A stretch of DNA of 64,000 nucleotides from Pterois miles. Its lineage: Eukaryota > Chordata > Actinopteri > Perciformes > Scorpaenidae. A program made the position numbers and the translations under genes. The notes beneath the pieces were generated by a model, which had not been told where the DNA came from, did not search any database, and worked only from the letters and a program-made list of their open reading frames with translations. Where the stretch lies: contig CAMQGK010000299.1 of the NCBI GenBank assembly GCA_947000775.1, positions 19,923,001 to 19,987,000 on the forward strand, written 5' to 3'. This document shows positions 1 through 15,400 of this stretch, piece after piece (position 1 is the first letter of the stretch; the number at the start of each line of letters is the position of its first letter).

Positions 1-57
1 AGGAGTCCCAAACCGGATTTGAACCTGTGACCCTCTTGCTGTGAGGTGATAGTGCTG
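1..57 (-). mobile_element. SINE head fragment at window edge
   Basis: The minus strand reads gtcagcactatcacctcaca followed by a B-box-like 'ggttcaaatcc', matching the head of the SINE at 17217-17560. The rest lies outside the window. Confidence 0.55.
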
Positions 58-60
58 ACC

Positions 61-250
61 CATATTACTGTACAATATTAACTTATTATGCACCGATAAA
101 TGAGCTTCCATGGCTCTATCATTTCTCACATTAACAAACGCATCACAACTCGTGAAACTTTCCACCTATGAGGTCAAGAAAACAACATGAGGGGGGCGTT
201 CATATGGACCCAACTAGAAAACACTGTAAACACCACCACATCTGAAAGCT
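61..250. repeat. Interspersed repeat, copy 1
   Basis: Aligns by eye with 27825-28045. Shared stretches are 'tgtacaatattaacttatta', 'ccatttctcaca', 'atgaggggggcgttcatatg' and 'gacccaactagaaaacac'. Family unknown. Confidence 0.65.
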
Positions 251-267
251 CCTTATGACCCAGACTG

Positions 268-336
268 AGGCTGGAGCGAAGGCTGGAGCGAAGGCTGGAG
301 CGAAAGGCTGGAGCGAAGGCTGGAGCGAAGGCTAGA
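268..336. repeat. Tandem repeat, 12-bp unit
   Basis: About six contiguous copies of aaggctggagcg, the third with one extra A. The last copy degenerates into 'gctagaaggtggag'. No protein-coding frame is evident. Confidence 0.85.
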
Positions 337-731
337 AGGTGGAGTTAAAGGAAATGCTACTGCTCCTGCTCCATGGATGTGGAAGATCTCCGGACGATCT
401 GGGTAATTTTATACTTGGAAGTCTAGCTTTTTTGGCTTCATGCACCACTGAGCAACTCTCACAGGAATGAATGGCTGCCAGTTCTCTTTATACATCAGAA
501 GTAGTTGTTGAATGCTTACACATGAATTAGTAGTTTATCTTAGTTAAACGTTGAGACATTCAGATCTACAGTAGTAGATATTCATTTAGTTTAGAAGCTC
601 TCTGTGAAAAAACACCGTGGCATTGGCTTACATCAGCTGTCCTCCATGAACCTGCTCAGGGAACACATTACTAACCTCATTGTGTTAACTGTGTCAAGTG
701 TTACGTAATGCCTTAGCTCCACTGGGCCTAT

Positions 732-755
732 ACACACACACACACACACACACAC
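732..755. repeat. (CA)n microsatellite
   Basis: Twelve CA dinucleotides in the htra1 downstream flank. Confidence 0.9.
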
Positions 756-1527
756 TGGGGCCAACATTGTGTCGAGCTATGTTGGAGTCAGTATTTCAGT
801 GTGTAACATGGCACAGAGGGACGACACAAGAACAAGATGTTGGCGAGACGATGGAGTTGTTTTCTCCGTCTCCTTGTGAACAGAGCTCAGCTGCTGCATG
901 AAGTCGTGCTGGAGATCAGTTCCTGCTCTGTTCCTTTTCATGCACACATGGATGTATTTGTCTGTGACAGTCTCTAAACCCAGTGTACACTTATTTAGTT
1001 TCTTTTGGAGCATCTCTCTGTTTGTCACATCCAGTGAATTTCAGCAGCAAAAGGAGAAAGATCCAAAAGCAGACAGAGTGGAAAAATTTAGGGATTCACT
1101 GCAAAGCTGAATGTACTGTACATATAGGCTGACTGGCAAATTCAAACAGAGCTAGTTTAGAGTCCAGAGGATAGCAGGAGTATGTGAGGTAGAAGTGCAG
1201 GCAGGTAGACATGCTAGCAGCAGGGTATGAGAGGCTCAACAGCAAGAGGCAACAAAACCACTGGCTGAAATGAGCTGATATATGTACTGCTGGGCTGATT
1301 AGGGGAAATGGGAAGCAGGTGAGGAGGTAGGCGGGGAAGGTCAGGTGACTGGAGAGAAAGAGGTGATGTTGGGGGAGCAGGAAGGAGTGGCTGAGCCAGG
1401 AGGAAAAGCCATCTTCAGATTGTTTATACTTGTTTTATACTTATTGTTCAAATTGAGGAAGCTGTTTGAGATCAAATCGCCAACAGTCGACATCAACATA
1501 GTCAACAAAAGCAACAGTTGAAAATAA

Positions 1528-1534
1528 TTTTATT
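1528..1534 (-). terminator. htra1: htra1 poly(A) signal candidate
   Basis: The minus strand has AATAAAA about 450 nt after the stop codon. It is the first canonical hexamer I see downstream of exon 10, and would give a 3'UTR of roughly 0.45-0.5 kb. Confidence 0.4.
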
Positions 1535-1981
1535 CTCTTTTTTTTTAAAAACTGTCATCAAACACAAAAGACAAAAATACTATTAAAAAATAGTCCATCA
1601 AGAACATACACAACAAAACAGAACTACGGTAACCTGCAGTAACCTCTTTGTAGCGACAGGTGGCGTTAGTAGAATACAAAAGGTCTGTGATGATGGAAGT
1701 AAATTGGGATATGAAGAAAAAGGAAAATGAGAGGTATGACGACAGGGTTGAAGCTTCAGTTCCCAGGGTCCTGACGTACCTGTCAAGGTGTGCGAGCGTA
1801 ACATCATGGAAGAACAGTGCTAATAATTACAAGTTCTTAAACGCAGTAGGTGTGGCTCCAGACGCACACACCCTATTGGTTGCTTGGTTTTTCAAAGTGT
1901 TCATGATTGGTTGAAAAACACTGAGCGCTAGCTCTGGATTGGTTGACTGGTTGTTGAATGTTTGCACATTCAGTGGAGACG

Positions 1982-2150
1982 TCAAGGCTCGATCTCCTCG
2001 GGGACGATGGTGAGGATGACGTCCTCGTTGCCTCGCCGCACTACCGTTCGCAGCGTCTCATCCTGCTTTATGGCTGCACTGACATCACTGGCCAATGTGA
2101 TTTGCTCGCCATTGATGCTGATGATGACATCTCTCTCCTGCAGGCCAGCT
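1982..2150 (-). CDS. htra1: htra1 exon 10: PDZ C-terminus and stop
   Basis: 169 nt including TGA at 1984-1982. Encodes AGLQERDVIISINGEQITLA, a linker and VVRRGNEDVILTIVPEEIEP, ending like human ...PEEIDP. Acceptor TTGGTGACAG|AG. Two overlapping plus-strand open frames here are shadows of this exon. Confidence 0.95.
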
Positions 2151-5100
2151 CTGTCACCAAGAAAGAAGAGGGAAGTTGTTTGTCTTTAGCAGGATAATTG
2201 TCATTTATGACTTTTCTAAAGGGTTTCCGAAAGCCTGTTTTCTTTAATACAAACTTAGTTTGTTGAATAAATAATGTTATAGAGCAGTGATTCTTATAGT
2301 GGGATGGCACTCTGCCAGGAGGTCTGAAAAGTTTGAAGATTCAGTCATTTAAATTATTATATCATTATTTTTTTTAACAAAAGCATTCATAGCTCTATAA
2401 ATAATATTTTAAATTTTAATTCTACAGTATAATCACCCCAGTCACCAGGAAAAAAACAGTGTTTCACGTAACGTTGTTTCACTTAATGTTGTTGCTGTGG
2501 TTTGCAGAACAGTACAATGCCAACATTTTTACTGGGTTGGTATAACAGAACATAGATTACATATAACTAACAAATCTATAACTCTTTGAATCTGCAAATA
2601 CTGTATGTTTAACACGTCTTGTGTTGGTCTTTCACATACAGTAACTTAAGTAAAGCAAGTAAGTACAATAAGACTAAATCTAAATCTGAATAAGAAATTA
2701 TCCTATCCCTATTTTGTCCTTGGATGAAAAAAGATTCAGAGCTTCTGTTATAGAGAAATACCTCATTTTTATATATAAATCAATAAAGCATTGTCTTTTT
2801 GTTTCTTAAATGTAGAAGCTCCAGAGTAAAGAGAAATCAGAACTTGCTCGACTATGACTGAAGCAGTTTGTCCTCCCTGCCAGAGTTGGACAGTTTGGGT
2901 GGGAAACATTCAGGATTCTGCCTCCACTGCCAGCGTTCAGCCCGAGTCCAAATGCAAAACAGCAGAAACCAGAAGTTAAAACCAGAAGTGAACTTTCCAC
3001 ATCCTGCAGTCTTTGCACAGAAAGTTCACATCTAATAAATGTCCTTTCAGCGAGATCAGATCATCCTGACTTCGGCCTGTGTTCCACAGAAACCCACCAG
3101 ACAACAAGAAAACAAACTCTACCTGCTGTTTTCTCAGGTGGAACGCTGTGGGAGGATGTCAACAAGCTTTTCACATGGATACCGAAAATCTCTCCAGGGA
3201 CAAAATACTGTATACTCTGCAGGAGTGAGTTTGAACAGTGGGGCTGACATGCTGAAGTGCCTTAAACCTGCACTCTGTCTAAGAGCCAGCAGGGGGCGAC
3301 TCCTCTGGTTGCTAAAAGAAGTTTGATTGTATTGAAGTCTATGAGAAAATGAGCCTACCCCTCACTTGATTTATGACCTCACTAAACCCTGTAAGCATGA
3401 GTTTATGGTCTCAATCACTAGTTTCAAGTCTTCTTCAATACAACAGGATGTTCATTTCGTAAATTATGGCCCCATTTAGAGTCAAATAGACCATAAAGCA
3501 GGGGATGCTTTGTTTTCACTTAATCAAAGTTAATTTTAACCTTTTTGGTAGCCTGAAAATATTTTACTATTAATATTATATAGTGTTTGGTTATACTTGG
3601 CTCCGCCCTCTCATGTCACTTCTGGTTCCTAAAAACCACGATAGTGCCGGCCAAAAACCAAGATGGCAATATCTAAAAACCATGATAGTGACAGCTAAAA
3701 ACCAAGATGGTGACCGCCACAAACCAAGATTTATTTTCCAAAATCTATTTTCACATGACAAGCTTCATTACTGAATGTGAACAAGAAATGAAAATGTGCT
3801 TTTGTTGGCCTAAAAATCAAACTCACTCCAGATAATTAAAGCAGAAGTACACATCCCAAAATCTTTTAACCTGCTTTTAACATAATGGTCAAGAAACACC
3901 ACATGATATGGAAATAAAAAGCGCTGAAAGAGAAACTCACGCCTCAGCTGGAGTCCGGCTGATGACCTCAATGACGTACGCCCCGGAGGTGACATCTGGG
4001 AAGTCTGACTGCCTCTCCTTCAGCTCTTTAGCCAGCCTGACGGGACAGAAGAAGAGAAAAACATGAGCTCTTCATTAAACTTCAAGGTCTGATGCATTGT
4101 GACTCATTTTAAATTTCAACACATGAAACATTTCCCTGATTTATCGTGACACTGCAAATTTCAAAGCTTTGAAAAGCTGCAACTTCAGCAATACAGATCT
4201 GATTTTGATGAAGCATCTTGCTGCTGATGGGTCCAGAGAAGGACACCTGTATCATTCATTCACCATGTACAAATTTAATCAGGTTGTTCAACCTCAACAG
4301 ATTCTTCTGATCAACAAGATCCACATTCACAAAATGAAGATAACATTATCAAATCCCAAACCACTGTTACCATGATTTACATGTTCTTAAAGTACCATAC
4401 CAATATGTTTTCTATGTATTAGCAAATTAACTACAAAACACATGAAATATATGTTATGTTATGTATAATATTTAAGGCTGTCAATCACTTTATAATTACT
4501 AATATTTAATCGTGATTAATCACATGATTTTCCATAGTTTCCCACTGTCCATAATTGCAAATTAACCACACATTTTTATCTGTTCAAAATGTACCTTAAA
4601 GGGAGATTTGTCAAGTATTTAACATTTTTATCAACACGGGAGTGGACAAATATGCAGCTGTATGCAAATGTGTGTATCAATTAAATCACAACACTAATCA
4701 ATGACAGATATTGTCCAGAAACCCTCCCAGGTTCTGACTTTAGCATCAACAATCTGCTCCAATCAGAACATGACAAACTGCAGCCCAACAGGCAACAACA
4801 GCTGTCAGTGTGTCAGAGTGCTGACTTGACTAGGACTTGATCCAGACTGACTGGGACTATCATAAAGTGGGCACATGTTACTATGGTGTTGACTTTGACA
4901 GCTCTATTGAAAACCTGATCGACTAAAGAGATGTTCCAGCTCTTTCATTATCATATGAGGAATATACTAAATGCTACCTTTCTATTTACATTTTCACTAA
5001 TGTGTAGATTTTGCACGAATCAGAAACAGGAACTTACGCCGGAGTGAGGCTCATCATCCTGACGCCGATGTATTTCTTCTTGTGGAATGTTTTACCTGGA

Positions 5101-5543
5101 GAACAAAAGGAAACTTAGAAAATGTGACCGTTATCATCTCCTTTCATTCTGTTCATCTTTTTTAACTCAAACAGGAGCTCAAGTCTACAGTAAAGTACAG
5201 AAAGACATTAAGATCTTTGACAGGCAGCTTTGCATTCTGGATCCTTTTGGAGTTGATGTCCTATAAATGCCGGACTTTAAATCAGCAATAACATAAGTTT
5301 CTCCGAGATGGGAGACAATAAACTGTGGACATATGACATGTTGTCCTCCTCCCTCTCTGATACTGACTCTGCAGAAATAAAGAGTAAACCTTTGGTCTGT
5401 CTGTCGTGTGACTCTGCCAGGAACTGTCTGATCTTGTCTGAGGGGATGGCGAAGGAGATTCCCGCTGTGACCTTCAGAGTATTGATGCCAATCACCTCTC
5501 CGTCCTGCAGGACACACAGACATTAATTAGCCATTATTCCTCC

Positions 5544-5619
<76 letters not shown>

Positions 5620-7846
5620 GCTTTGTAACATATGGCTGTGGTCCCAGTAATAAGAAACTTATGAATGTGAGGGTGAAACAAACAATACATGACAAGTTAC
5701 TTTACAAAGTAAGACTTTCTTTACTTGCAATATCTGTGATTCATGGCACAATTCAAACAGGATCAAAATTCTTTTATTTGGTCTCTCTCCATTGACCATT
5801 CATACTTTTTCTTCCAAAATAAGAGCCCATGGTGGTCCATCAGAAGGGGCGGGACTACGTTCAGTATCATTTTTAGCGCACAAATGTTGTAGTTTGAAGC
5901 CCAGCCTTACTGTAACTGTAGTGGTTTTGTTGCCCTGACACCGAGCATGCATTTTTGTTTAATTCACAATATGAAGCATGTGTTTAATGTGAACAAAAGG
6001 TGACTGAGAGGTCTGACAAAGCCTCGGTATGAACGTATCGGGTTTTCCTTCACTCACCAGATTGACGAGTGGTCCTCCTGAGTTTCCGTACTGCAAGAAA
6101 ACAACAAACAAAAAATGTAAAAGCAAAGAAAACACAATAACGTTGAGCAAATAATTTCTGAAGCGAGAGAAATATGCAGATTGGTGCAGTTGCAATGAGG
6201 CACGGATGTAATAATGAATAGTTAAACTTCTTCTCCTTTCGTTCTCCATCAAAAGATTTAGATGACCTCATGTTACATCTGCATGATGCTGCCATAATTA
6301 TGTGCACCTTGCACTACATGCATCATGCTGTGGTTTTGTGTTAGGGGGTCTTTAGGGTGAGATAGTATGCTCTAGGCAGTTTGTGGCTGTAAATGAGGCT
6401 GTGATTATCCTAGAGGTCACCACAGGTCATTTTATACAGTGTTAATGAAATGGCTCCTATGGGGACTAAGATCATCACACATGACTACAGTTGGACTCAT
6501 TGGATCCACCAGAGTCTCAGCTTTACTGTGATACACAACTTATGTGATTCAAGACTGTTTGTTGACCCCAGTATGCAGAAATATTCAAACACACCATTGT
6601 AGAACAGATGAAAATACATTCAACATTCATACTGCATGCATGACTTGCCCCAAACTGCACAAGATTATCTTAAAGTGGGCATGTCTGTAAGAGGGAGCCT
6701 GGTGGGTACCCAGAGAAGACCATTTGATTCAAATATCTGGAGGTCAGAGGTCAAGGGACGCCTTTGAAAATCGCCATGATAGTTTTTCCGAACATTGGAG
6801 CGTTATTTCTGTTTTCCTGTCCTGTTAACATGACATGGTTCCAATGGATGGAGCTGGCTAAAGCCTATGAAAGTAAAGTCGGCCGAAGGTTTCGGGACCT
6901 TCAAGGAGCCGAAGTGGTTAAACTGCATCAAACATCTATTCACATGTGTCAAATACACACATGGCTATCATAAACAGAAACATGCTAACAGTTTGGGTCG
7001 CGTCATATTCACTTTTGCTGACTTTGGAGACTTTTGAGAGCTGAACCTCAAGAAAACCTCACAGTCTTTTTGTTGTCCTCCACAAAATGTTTCCAACCTC
7101 CCGGCCTCATGGTGTCTGTCTGTCTGTCTGTCCATCTGTCTGTCGGTCCTTCTGTCTGTCTCAGCCTCCTCACTCACATTGATGATGGCATCCGTCTGGA
7201 TGTAGTCCATGTCGGAGTTGCGGAGGCCCAGCTCCTTGCCTCCCCTCTGGGTGGTGCTGACGATGCCGGTGGTGACGGTGTTCTGCAGGGAGAACGGGCT
7301 GCCTATGGCCACCACGAACTCGCCGGGACGCAGGTCCGCCGACTGGCCGAGCAGCAGCACCGGCAGCTTCATCTGCTCCAGCAAACACACAAGGGAGGGA
7401 GACAGAGAGAGGGCTGAAGAAAGGATGACACAAAATACAGAGCCTCTTGTTGTAGAAGTAGAGGCCAAAGACAGCTGACAATAAAAAGCCAACAGACGTA
7501 TTATCTGTGTGTGCAGATAAACACACTGTTTAATCCAATTCTTTCACTTTTGTGTGTATTTGGTTTGGAGAAGCTAAAAAAAAGACATCATCCTCCAAAC
7601 TCACATTGTATTTTTCATCTATTTGGAGGAGAAAACACACTGAAATTAACATGCATGATGAACTCTGACATCTCTCCATTGTTGCATGTTTGTGCATGTG
7701 TGTGTTTCGGGTCTGCATGTACTGTGTATAAGTTAACAACAGAGTGTAAATTGAATTTCCCCTAGTGGGACTAATAAAGGACTATCTTCTTCTTCTTCTT
7801 CTAAGATTGAAGGAACACCAGCACAGTCACTGGACAGTTGGCAGGA

Positions 7847-7911
<65 letters not shown>

Positions 7912-9353
7912 AACCACACAGCGGTAAACAGCAGTTTATTCTTTCTAAGCTGTTGGAAACAGACGTGGATTTCCTGTGGAGAGCTGAGTCAGTTCCCCGT
8001 CTGGACGAGACTTCTCTTCATTCATAACGCTTAAAACTGTAAACCACCATGAAGGACGGCTCACTTCAGCCTTGTTTCCACCAGGACGGACCACCGCTGG
8101 TCTGTGTAGCCTCAAACTGTAACTCTGCTAAATTCCTTCAGTTTGGCTAATTTAGCGTCTGAGGATTTTTATTCTGTAACAATCCAACATCCCACTCACT
8201 TCATTCAGGTTCATTCAATACAATGATTACAAGCATTTCCACTACGGCTGTCAATCCATTCAAATATTAATGCTGTAATATACTGTATATATGTAATATT
8301 ATGAAATATTTAATTGTGATTAATCTGACATTTTCTATATGATCAAAATGAACCTTAAAGGCAGATTTGTCAAGTATTTAATCCACTTAACAACATGGGA
8401 GTGGGCAAATATGTTGCTTTATGCAAATCTATGTATATATTTATTATTGGAAATCAATTAACAACACAAAACAATGACAGCTGTCAGTGTGTCAGAGTGC
8501 TGACTTGACTATGACTTGATCCAGACTGACTGATCATAAAGTGGGCATGTCTGTAAAGGGGAGACTGGTGGGGACCCAGAGAACCCATTTACATCCACAC
8601 ATCTGGAGGTCAGAGGTCAAGGGACCCCTTTGGAGATGGACATGACAGTCTTAGTTTAAGTTTGGAGCATTATTTAACCTCCTTTGCGACCAGCTAGTCT
8701 GACCTGGTTGGTACCGAAGGATCGTCAGGTTTTCTGGCTTCTTATGATGTCAGTATCTTCAATCTAGCTTTAAAACTGAGCCTGTTTAACCATAAAAACT
8801 CATAACCTTTACAAAAATCCCCCCAAAACACTTAAAGCAGGATGTTGACCATTATCTATCCTGAAGTGTAGTTTTCTCATGTTGTTCCCATTACATTAAC
8901 TGATTCTCACCAGCATGTGATCAGCTGGCTGTTGCTCATGTGTCATTACAGCTTGAGATGGGGAGAAAGACGCAGAACAAGTCCAGTTAGATAACTGTGG
9001 GAATATCCAGCAGATTTTTATTCCTACTGTTTGTTTGTTTGGCTGCAGCTCTGATGAACTGGCTCATAATTATTAGCTTTTCCATCCCTGTCACCGCTGT
9101 TTCCAGTGCTGACACAGGAAAGCTGAGTGTGCCTGACTGCTATTACACACACACACATACACAAAGTTTATGTTGGCAGTGGGCATGAGGAGCCCAGTAG
9201 AGGCTTTTATAAGAATTAATCTGTTAAAATAGATTTCACTAGAACTTATTTTACTCTCCAGCTCCCACTCTCCACTTTATTGAAGCCAGGAAACACTCTG
9301 AAGACTGCAGACTGCTGTTTGCTCTGCTGCCACTGCTAATTATATTCAGCCAG

Positions 9354-9391
<38 letters not shown>

Positions 9392-9414
9392 TATTATTAT
9401 TATTATTATGATGA

Positions 9415-9446
<32 letters not shown>

Positions 9447-12400
9447 ATTTATCTTATTTTATTCTCACAGCTGATTTGCTGTGACTAGTTTATTGATACT
9501 GGGTTGGTGTGTCTGGGTCTATAGACTGTATATGTATAATATATACGAAGTGGCCGTACAGTAGTCACTGTGACGTCACCTGTGGGTTTGTGGACTACGG
9601 TTTTGAATCCTGAAGTTCGGCATTTTGGCTGCCTCCACCTTTTTTTTTTTTTTTGTACCAGAAGTGACAAAAGACAGTGGAGTCAAAGTATGGCAGAATA
9701 CTGGATAAGACGTTTTTAGGCGACCACAATATTACAGTTAACGGTGATGATGACGTTGACTTCTATACAACCAGAGGAGTCGCCCCCTGCTGGCTGTTAG
9801 AAAGAATGACGGTTTAAGGCAGTTCATTGTTGGCTCCACCTGTCCGACCATGTTGTATCCAGCTCCTCGTATACATTGGTGACCTTAAGACACTTTCAGC
9901 TCTCAGCTGTGCCGTTTGCTGATTGGCTGAACTGTGCGCTGGCCTGCTGCATGTCGTCCTACTAACCTACTTCAGATGTGACGCCGAGTGGAGAAACTGA
10001 GACATAAAGCAGACGTGATGTTCGGACCCAACTTTCAACACCACACTCCACTGAGCGTGACGTTTGTCTGTCAACGTGTGTGTGTGTGCGTGTGTGCATG
10101 CGTGCGTGTGTTTGTGTATGTGTATGTGTGTGTGTGTGCATCTTTTTTCCCCGCTGATGACAGACATGTGTTGCCCATTTCCTCTGTTAAGTAACAAGCC
10201 TGCAGACTGTGACCCACTTTTGATAGGCTTTAGTAAAAGAGAGAAACATACTGTACCTGTCAAGGGACAAACAGAAGAACAAGGTGAGAAGGGCAAGAAT
10301 AAGCAAAATGAAAGATGTGACAGATGTGAATATGTTTTACATGTCAGGGCAGCTGAGGAGTGATGAACACATTTCCAGGCAACCAGTGAAGACGGATCAC
10401 AAACTGAATCTTTCTTTCTTTCTGATTGACATGCATGAAAAAGCACATCTAAAAACCGCAGGTATGCTCGACACATCTGTACATGACCAGCACCTTGAGT
10501 ATGTGTATTTGTGTCTATGTGTGTGTGTGTGTGAGAGAGAAGTGTGTGTCCTGAGGTCTGGGTGAGTCAGATGACGAAGCAAAATGAAATGTGGAGCCTG
10601 AAACAGAAGGAAAATGTGAGATTAAAGACATGTGCATTCACTGCAGCTTCACTGTACCTCTCCAGATCAGTTAACCCTTCAAACAGCCAGTGTCCCTTCA
10701 GATCATCATTAAATCATTTACACACTACAAAGCAGAAATGCTTGTTGACCTCGTGTCAAAGCATTTCAAACTCTTAACAGGAGAAAACTCTGCATTGTTT
10801 TGATGAATTATTTTTGTTCAGGGCTGCTGATGCACCGAGGGGCGAATTCACAAAGCATGGGTGGCGGCCGCTGATAGCACCATGAATTGTGTGTTTGTCA
10901 GATGCTATGTCTCTACATTTCCGACACACTTTCTCTGAGCATTTACATTGTCATTGATGGAACGTCTGGTGCTTAAGGGTGCCTTATGTGCCAGTATCAC
11001 ATGCCGATGGGGTATTATTTGCTACTGCTATCAGCCCATCTCAACATCCAACTCATAACATATCGCGTTAAAAGTACGTTGAAAGACGTACTGTGTCACA
11101 AAAAAGGGGAATTTGTGTCTATGAATCAAATAGATTAAATTTTGTGACTATTTCACAGACTGCTGTGAGACTCAGTTGAATCGTTTCTAAATAATCTCAA
11201 ACATTTCTGTGCACCTAGATTAGTTGTGTTCTTCGACAGTCTATGCTAAAAATACAAATAAACCACCTGTGTGGCTGTAAGTTAGGAACATGAAAACACA
11301 GTCTAACCTGAATTCATAGATAGATTGATAGAGTACTTATATAATAAATCCCAATGAGATCAGTTATTCTAATGAGGTCAGTCCCACCACCAGCAGCAGC
11401 AGCAGCAGCATACGTGCACTCAAACTAAATCACCATCAAGCTAAACAGAGACATATTATGAATGGACTCATTCAGCTTTTCTAATCAGAGGTAAACATAA
11501 AGCTGCTCTGTTCGCCTGCACTGAACCACAACTCAAACTATCTGAAGCCTCGGTCCAACAACACACGGCCCACCGAGCGCCGCCCACCACCAAAACCACC
11601 ACGTTTCTCGCTCAGTGGGTTTCCACGATGACAGCACTTTGTCCAGGGTGAGATTACAAAGCCGGGGCGCTGCCGACACAGCAACAAAGCAACCAAACAC
11701 AAAGAGCTCAACAAGCAACAAAGCAGCGTTCATCCCCTCCTGTTTTCTTCTTCTCCTCTCATTATTCTCTCCTTCTCATTATCTCCCACTCCATTCATCA
11801 ATCACACATAAAATCTACAGCATACAGCGGGCATGTTACACGGTCAGTTAGCCCACATCACACACACATTTCTCACTAGTAGAGTCATGCACACTGTTTT
11901 GTTTTTATGTAACAAGGGTTTTCCCCTCAACAGAACCAAAGCACTATGTTCATATGCACACTAATATTCCACTATGTGAATATGAGATTATACTGTTATT
12001 ATTCAGGTTTTAGGAGCATTCTTTGGACATGAATACAGCAAATTCACAATATGAGTCTAAATTGGGGTTTACAGTCAGCTCTGTGTGTTGAACACAAACC
12101 AACTAGCAGTCAATTTGCAGAGATGCCCAACAGAAAAGAAGGAGAAACACACCTACCTTTAACATTATGAAAGACTCAGCAGGTTTTTGGTAAGGCCGTC
12201 AAAGTTAACACGTTAACACAAATTCATTTTAATGCCACTAATTTCTTTAACGTGTTAATGCAACTTGTGAATTTGAGAAAATAGAGGGCTCAGTTGCATC
12301 ATCAGTGCACATGCACCTTAATCTATTTTTAGTATTTACTGCATGCCCTTAATCTTGTGTGTCTGCACACTGCTGGAATGTGTGAATTTCCCCTCTGGGA

Positions 12401-15400
12401 TGAATAAAGTATCCATCCATCCATCCATCACTGCTCATCCCGTTAGGGGTTGCGAGGAGCTGGAGCCGATCCCAGTTGGCACTGGCCAAAGTTAGAGACA
12501 CATGGAGACAGAAAACCATTCACACTCACACTATGGGACATTTAGAGTCACCACTGTGGGAGGACACTGGAGAACCTGGAGAAAACCCACAATGGGGGAA
12601 ATATGCAAACTCCACACAGAAGAGCTGGAGTCAAACCTGCGACCCTGTTACTGTGAGGCAACAGCGTCAACCACTGCACCACCGTGCAGCCCTGGTAGCA
12701 TATGGGACTAGAAAATCTTAGGAATCCATTGAAGGAATCCAACCAAGTCATACTAGCTTGTCACAAATAACACTACATTTTGTTGAGGAAAAACTGTCAT
12801 GTCCATCTTCAAAGGGGTCCGTTGACCTCTGACCTCCAGATGTGTGAATGTAAATGGGTTCTCTGGGTCCCCACCAGTCTCCCCTTTACATGGGCATTGA
12901 CATGCCCACAGACCGTCAAGTCTGACAGTATGGATCAGATGTTGCTGTTCCTGTTGAATCCTATATGAGCTGATTACATCAGCTGAGAGCAGCTTCAGTG
13001 AGCTGCTCATGGAAAATGATTGATGCTAGAATATCGCTGTGAGGCTTTACTGGATGAGTCAAGATTCAGAACAACAGCAAAGCGCTTGTGTCTGCACATG
13101 CTCAGAGGACACCTGTCTCTCTGGCAACAGTACATACCAACAGAAACACGCATTTCAAAAGTAATAGCTAAAAAATATATTATTCTGTTCAGTGGGGTTC
13201 CTGGATCCTTTCAATCACAGACGGCTGGGCTTCCCACTCTATCTCTAAGGGAGGCGCCAGCCACCCTCCAGAGAAAACCCATTTTGACTGCTCATAGCTA
13301 TTCCTCCAAAAATGATTGTACTGTAATTAGTGTAAATCCCACAAAATCAATTTGTGTCTGATTAATGTAACCATAAATCAGGAAATATAAAGAGGGGTGA
13401 ACGCCACATAGAAAGGAGGTCGTGGTGGATGGGCGGTAAAAAAATATCAGACTTCCACCAAGAGACCGGTGTTCATGAAACCAGAAGTCAACGTTGATTT
13501 ATTCGTCACGTGCGTTAATTACTGAAGCAACACCACCATCTTTTCCTAAAATAAGTACTTTTGTTGCCTAAACCTAAGTAACTTGTTTCCTACGACACGT
13601 TGCTGGATGTTCATAGAGAAATGAAGGAAAAAGGAGGAATAACTTTTTTTATAAGATATCATACGAACCATTGTGTGAGGACACGTTGAACAGCTGCATT
13701 ATTTGTACATCCAGCAGATATGGAACCATGTTACTTCTCATTTGTAGTCCTGTTTCTGGCCTCTAGGTGAATTCATTATTCTCTCTCCTTTCAGCTTTGC
13801 TTTTGGTCTCAGACAGTTTGGGTTATGTCGACAGGACAAACCTGCTGTGTCTCTGTCTGTATTTTGAAGCAGAAGCTTATCTGTCCTGAACAAGCAGCTA
13901 CACGTCTGAATGCTGCGTCTGCAGCAGTCCACTTTGTGGAAATTACACCTAAAAGTTGTTTAACACTGACCTGCACTATGTACAGTACACACAGGGAGAT
14001 TAGTGCTACCAGACTGTGGTTGTATTGAGTACCGATATTCCCATTATTCCTCGATAGGACAGTCTGGATTTGGTTTGATTTGATTTTATAACACTTCTTT
14101 CTGCTGTGATTTGAATCTCATGGAATCTCATATTTTGCCTTTCACCAACATTATGTGGAAGAGAAAACTAAGAAAAATGTTAAAATTATTGCACTAACTG
14201 AGGTGTGTGTGCTTTGGGATGGATGTGTGGAGGGCTGTAAGTCATTTGTGCAGTTGCCTCTTGGTTTTTGCATGTAAACCACAACCACAAGTGCTGAGCA
14301 GCTTGAGGATTTATGCACAATTTGATGCCCTGAAGCTCCAGTTACACCCTGCTGCTCCGCCCAAACACACCGAGGAAAACCAAGGCTGTCTCTGTCTGAC
14401 CGGCAAACATGAACTCACATGTGTTTCTGTGTGCAGAGTTCACCGACTTGATGTTTTCTGTGTACAGGCTGTTCTCTGCCCATCAAATATCACATCTAAA
14501 GTTAAACCTGAGACACACCTGCCTGAGATTAACGTTTCAGCACTTTTACACCGCTGAGGACAACAACCAACAGTTCGTATCGGTCAAATGTCTAAATCAG
14601 CTGCTGTCATACTCATTTTAGTTCATGGGTCACATGCAGCCCAATTAGATCTGACATGGGTCGGAACAGGAACAGCACTGCATAATAACAACACCTCCAA
14701 ATTTGTCCCTTTCTTTTAGCGTAAGGAAGTACAAGTACATTCTGAATACAATGTTAATGTTAATACAATGTTAGCTGTATCCTCAAATCTGCCAACAATT
14801 CATTTATCTTCTCTGCTCTCAGTTGTCAATGCAAGTTCTTTGATTTTTTTGCCATGAAGAGTCTAATTAGAGCCAAATTCCCTTTCCAGAGATAGAAATC
14901 CCATTTGGCACACTTTGGGTATCCAAGTGTCCAAATGGAGTCCTCCTGGTCCTATGCTACTAAAACCTTTGTAGAGTCTATGAGCTTTGTGTTATTAATA
15001 TCTGCTTTGGCTCAGTTGTAGTCGAGGAGCTGCTGAATGAATTCAGTTCATCTCTGTTCATGGCCTCATTGTTATAATGGTGTTATCCACTGTCTGATCT
15101 AGAAAACATTTTAGGCCAGGATAAAAATGTACACTTTTCCTTTGGCTCATCACAGTTTCCCCAAACACAGTAACAGTCACAGTGTTACTGACACTGGGGA
15201 TGAATCCTCTGAGGTCTGACCTATCCATAGAGACCAGGATCATGCACATAGACCTGGTAGTTGTGAACCTATTAATGATTTATTTTGGGTATGTCTGTCT
15301 AGAAGACCCATACCTTCCACCACTCTAGGGTTTAAGAGGTTAAGATAACATAATCTATTAACCAAAACCATAACTTAAATTTGTTATTTGCTCCAAAAAA

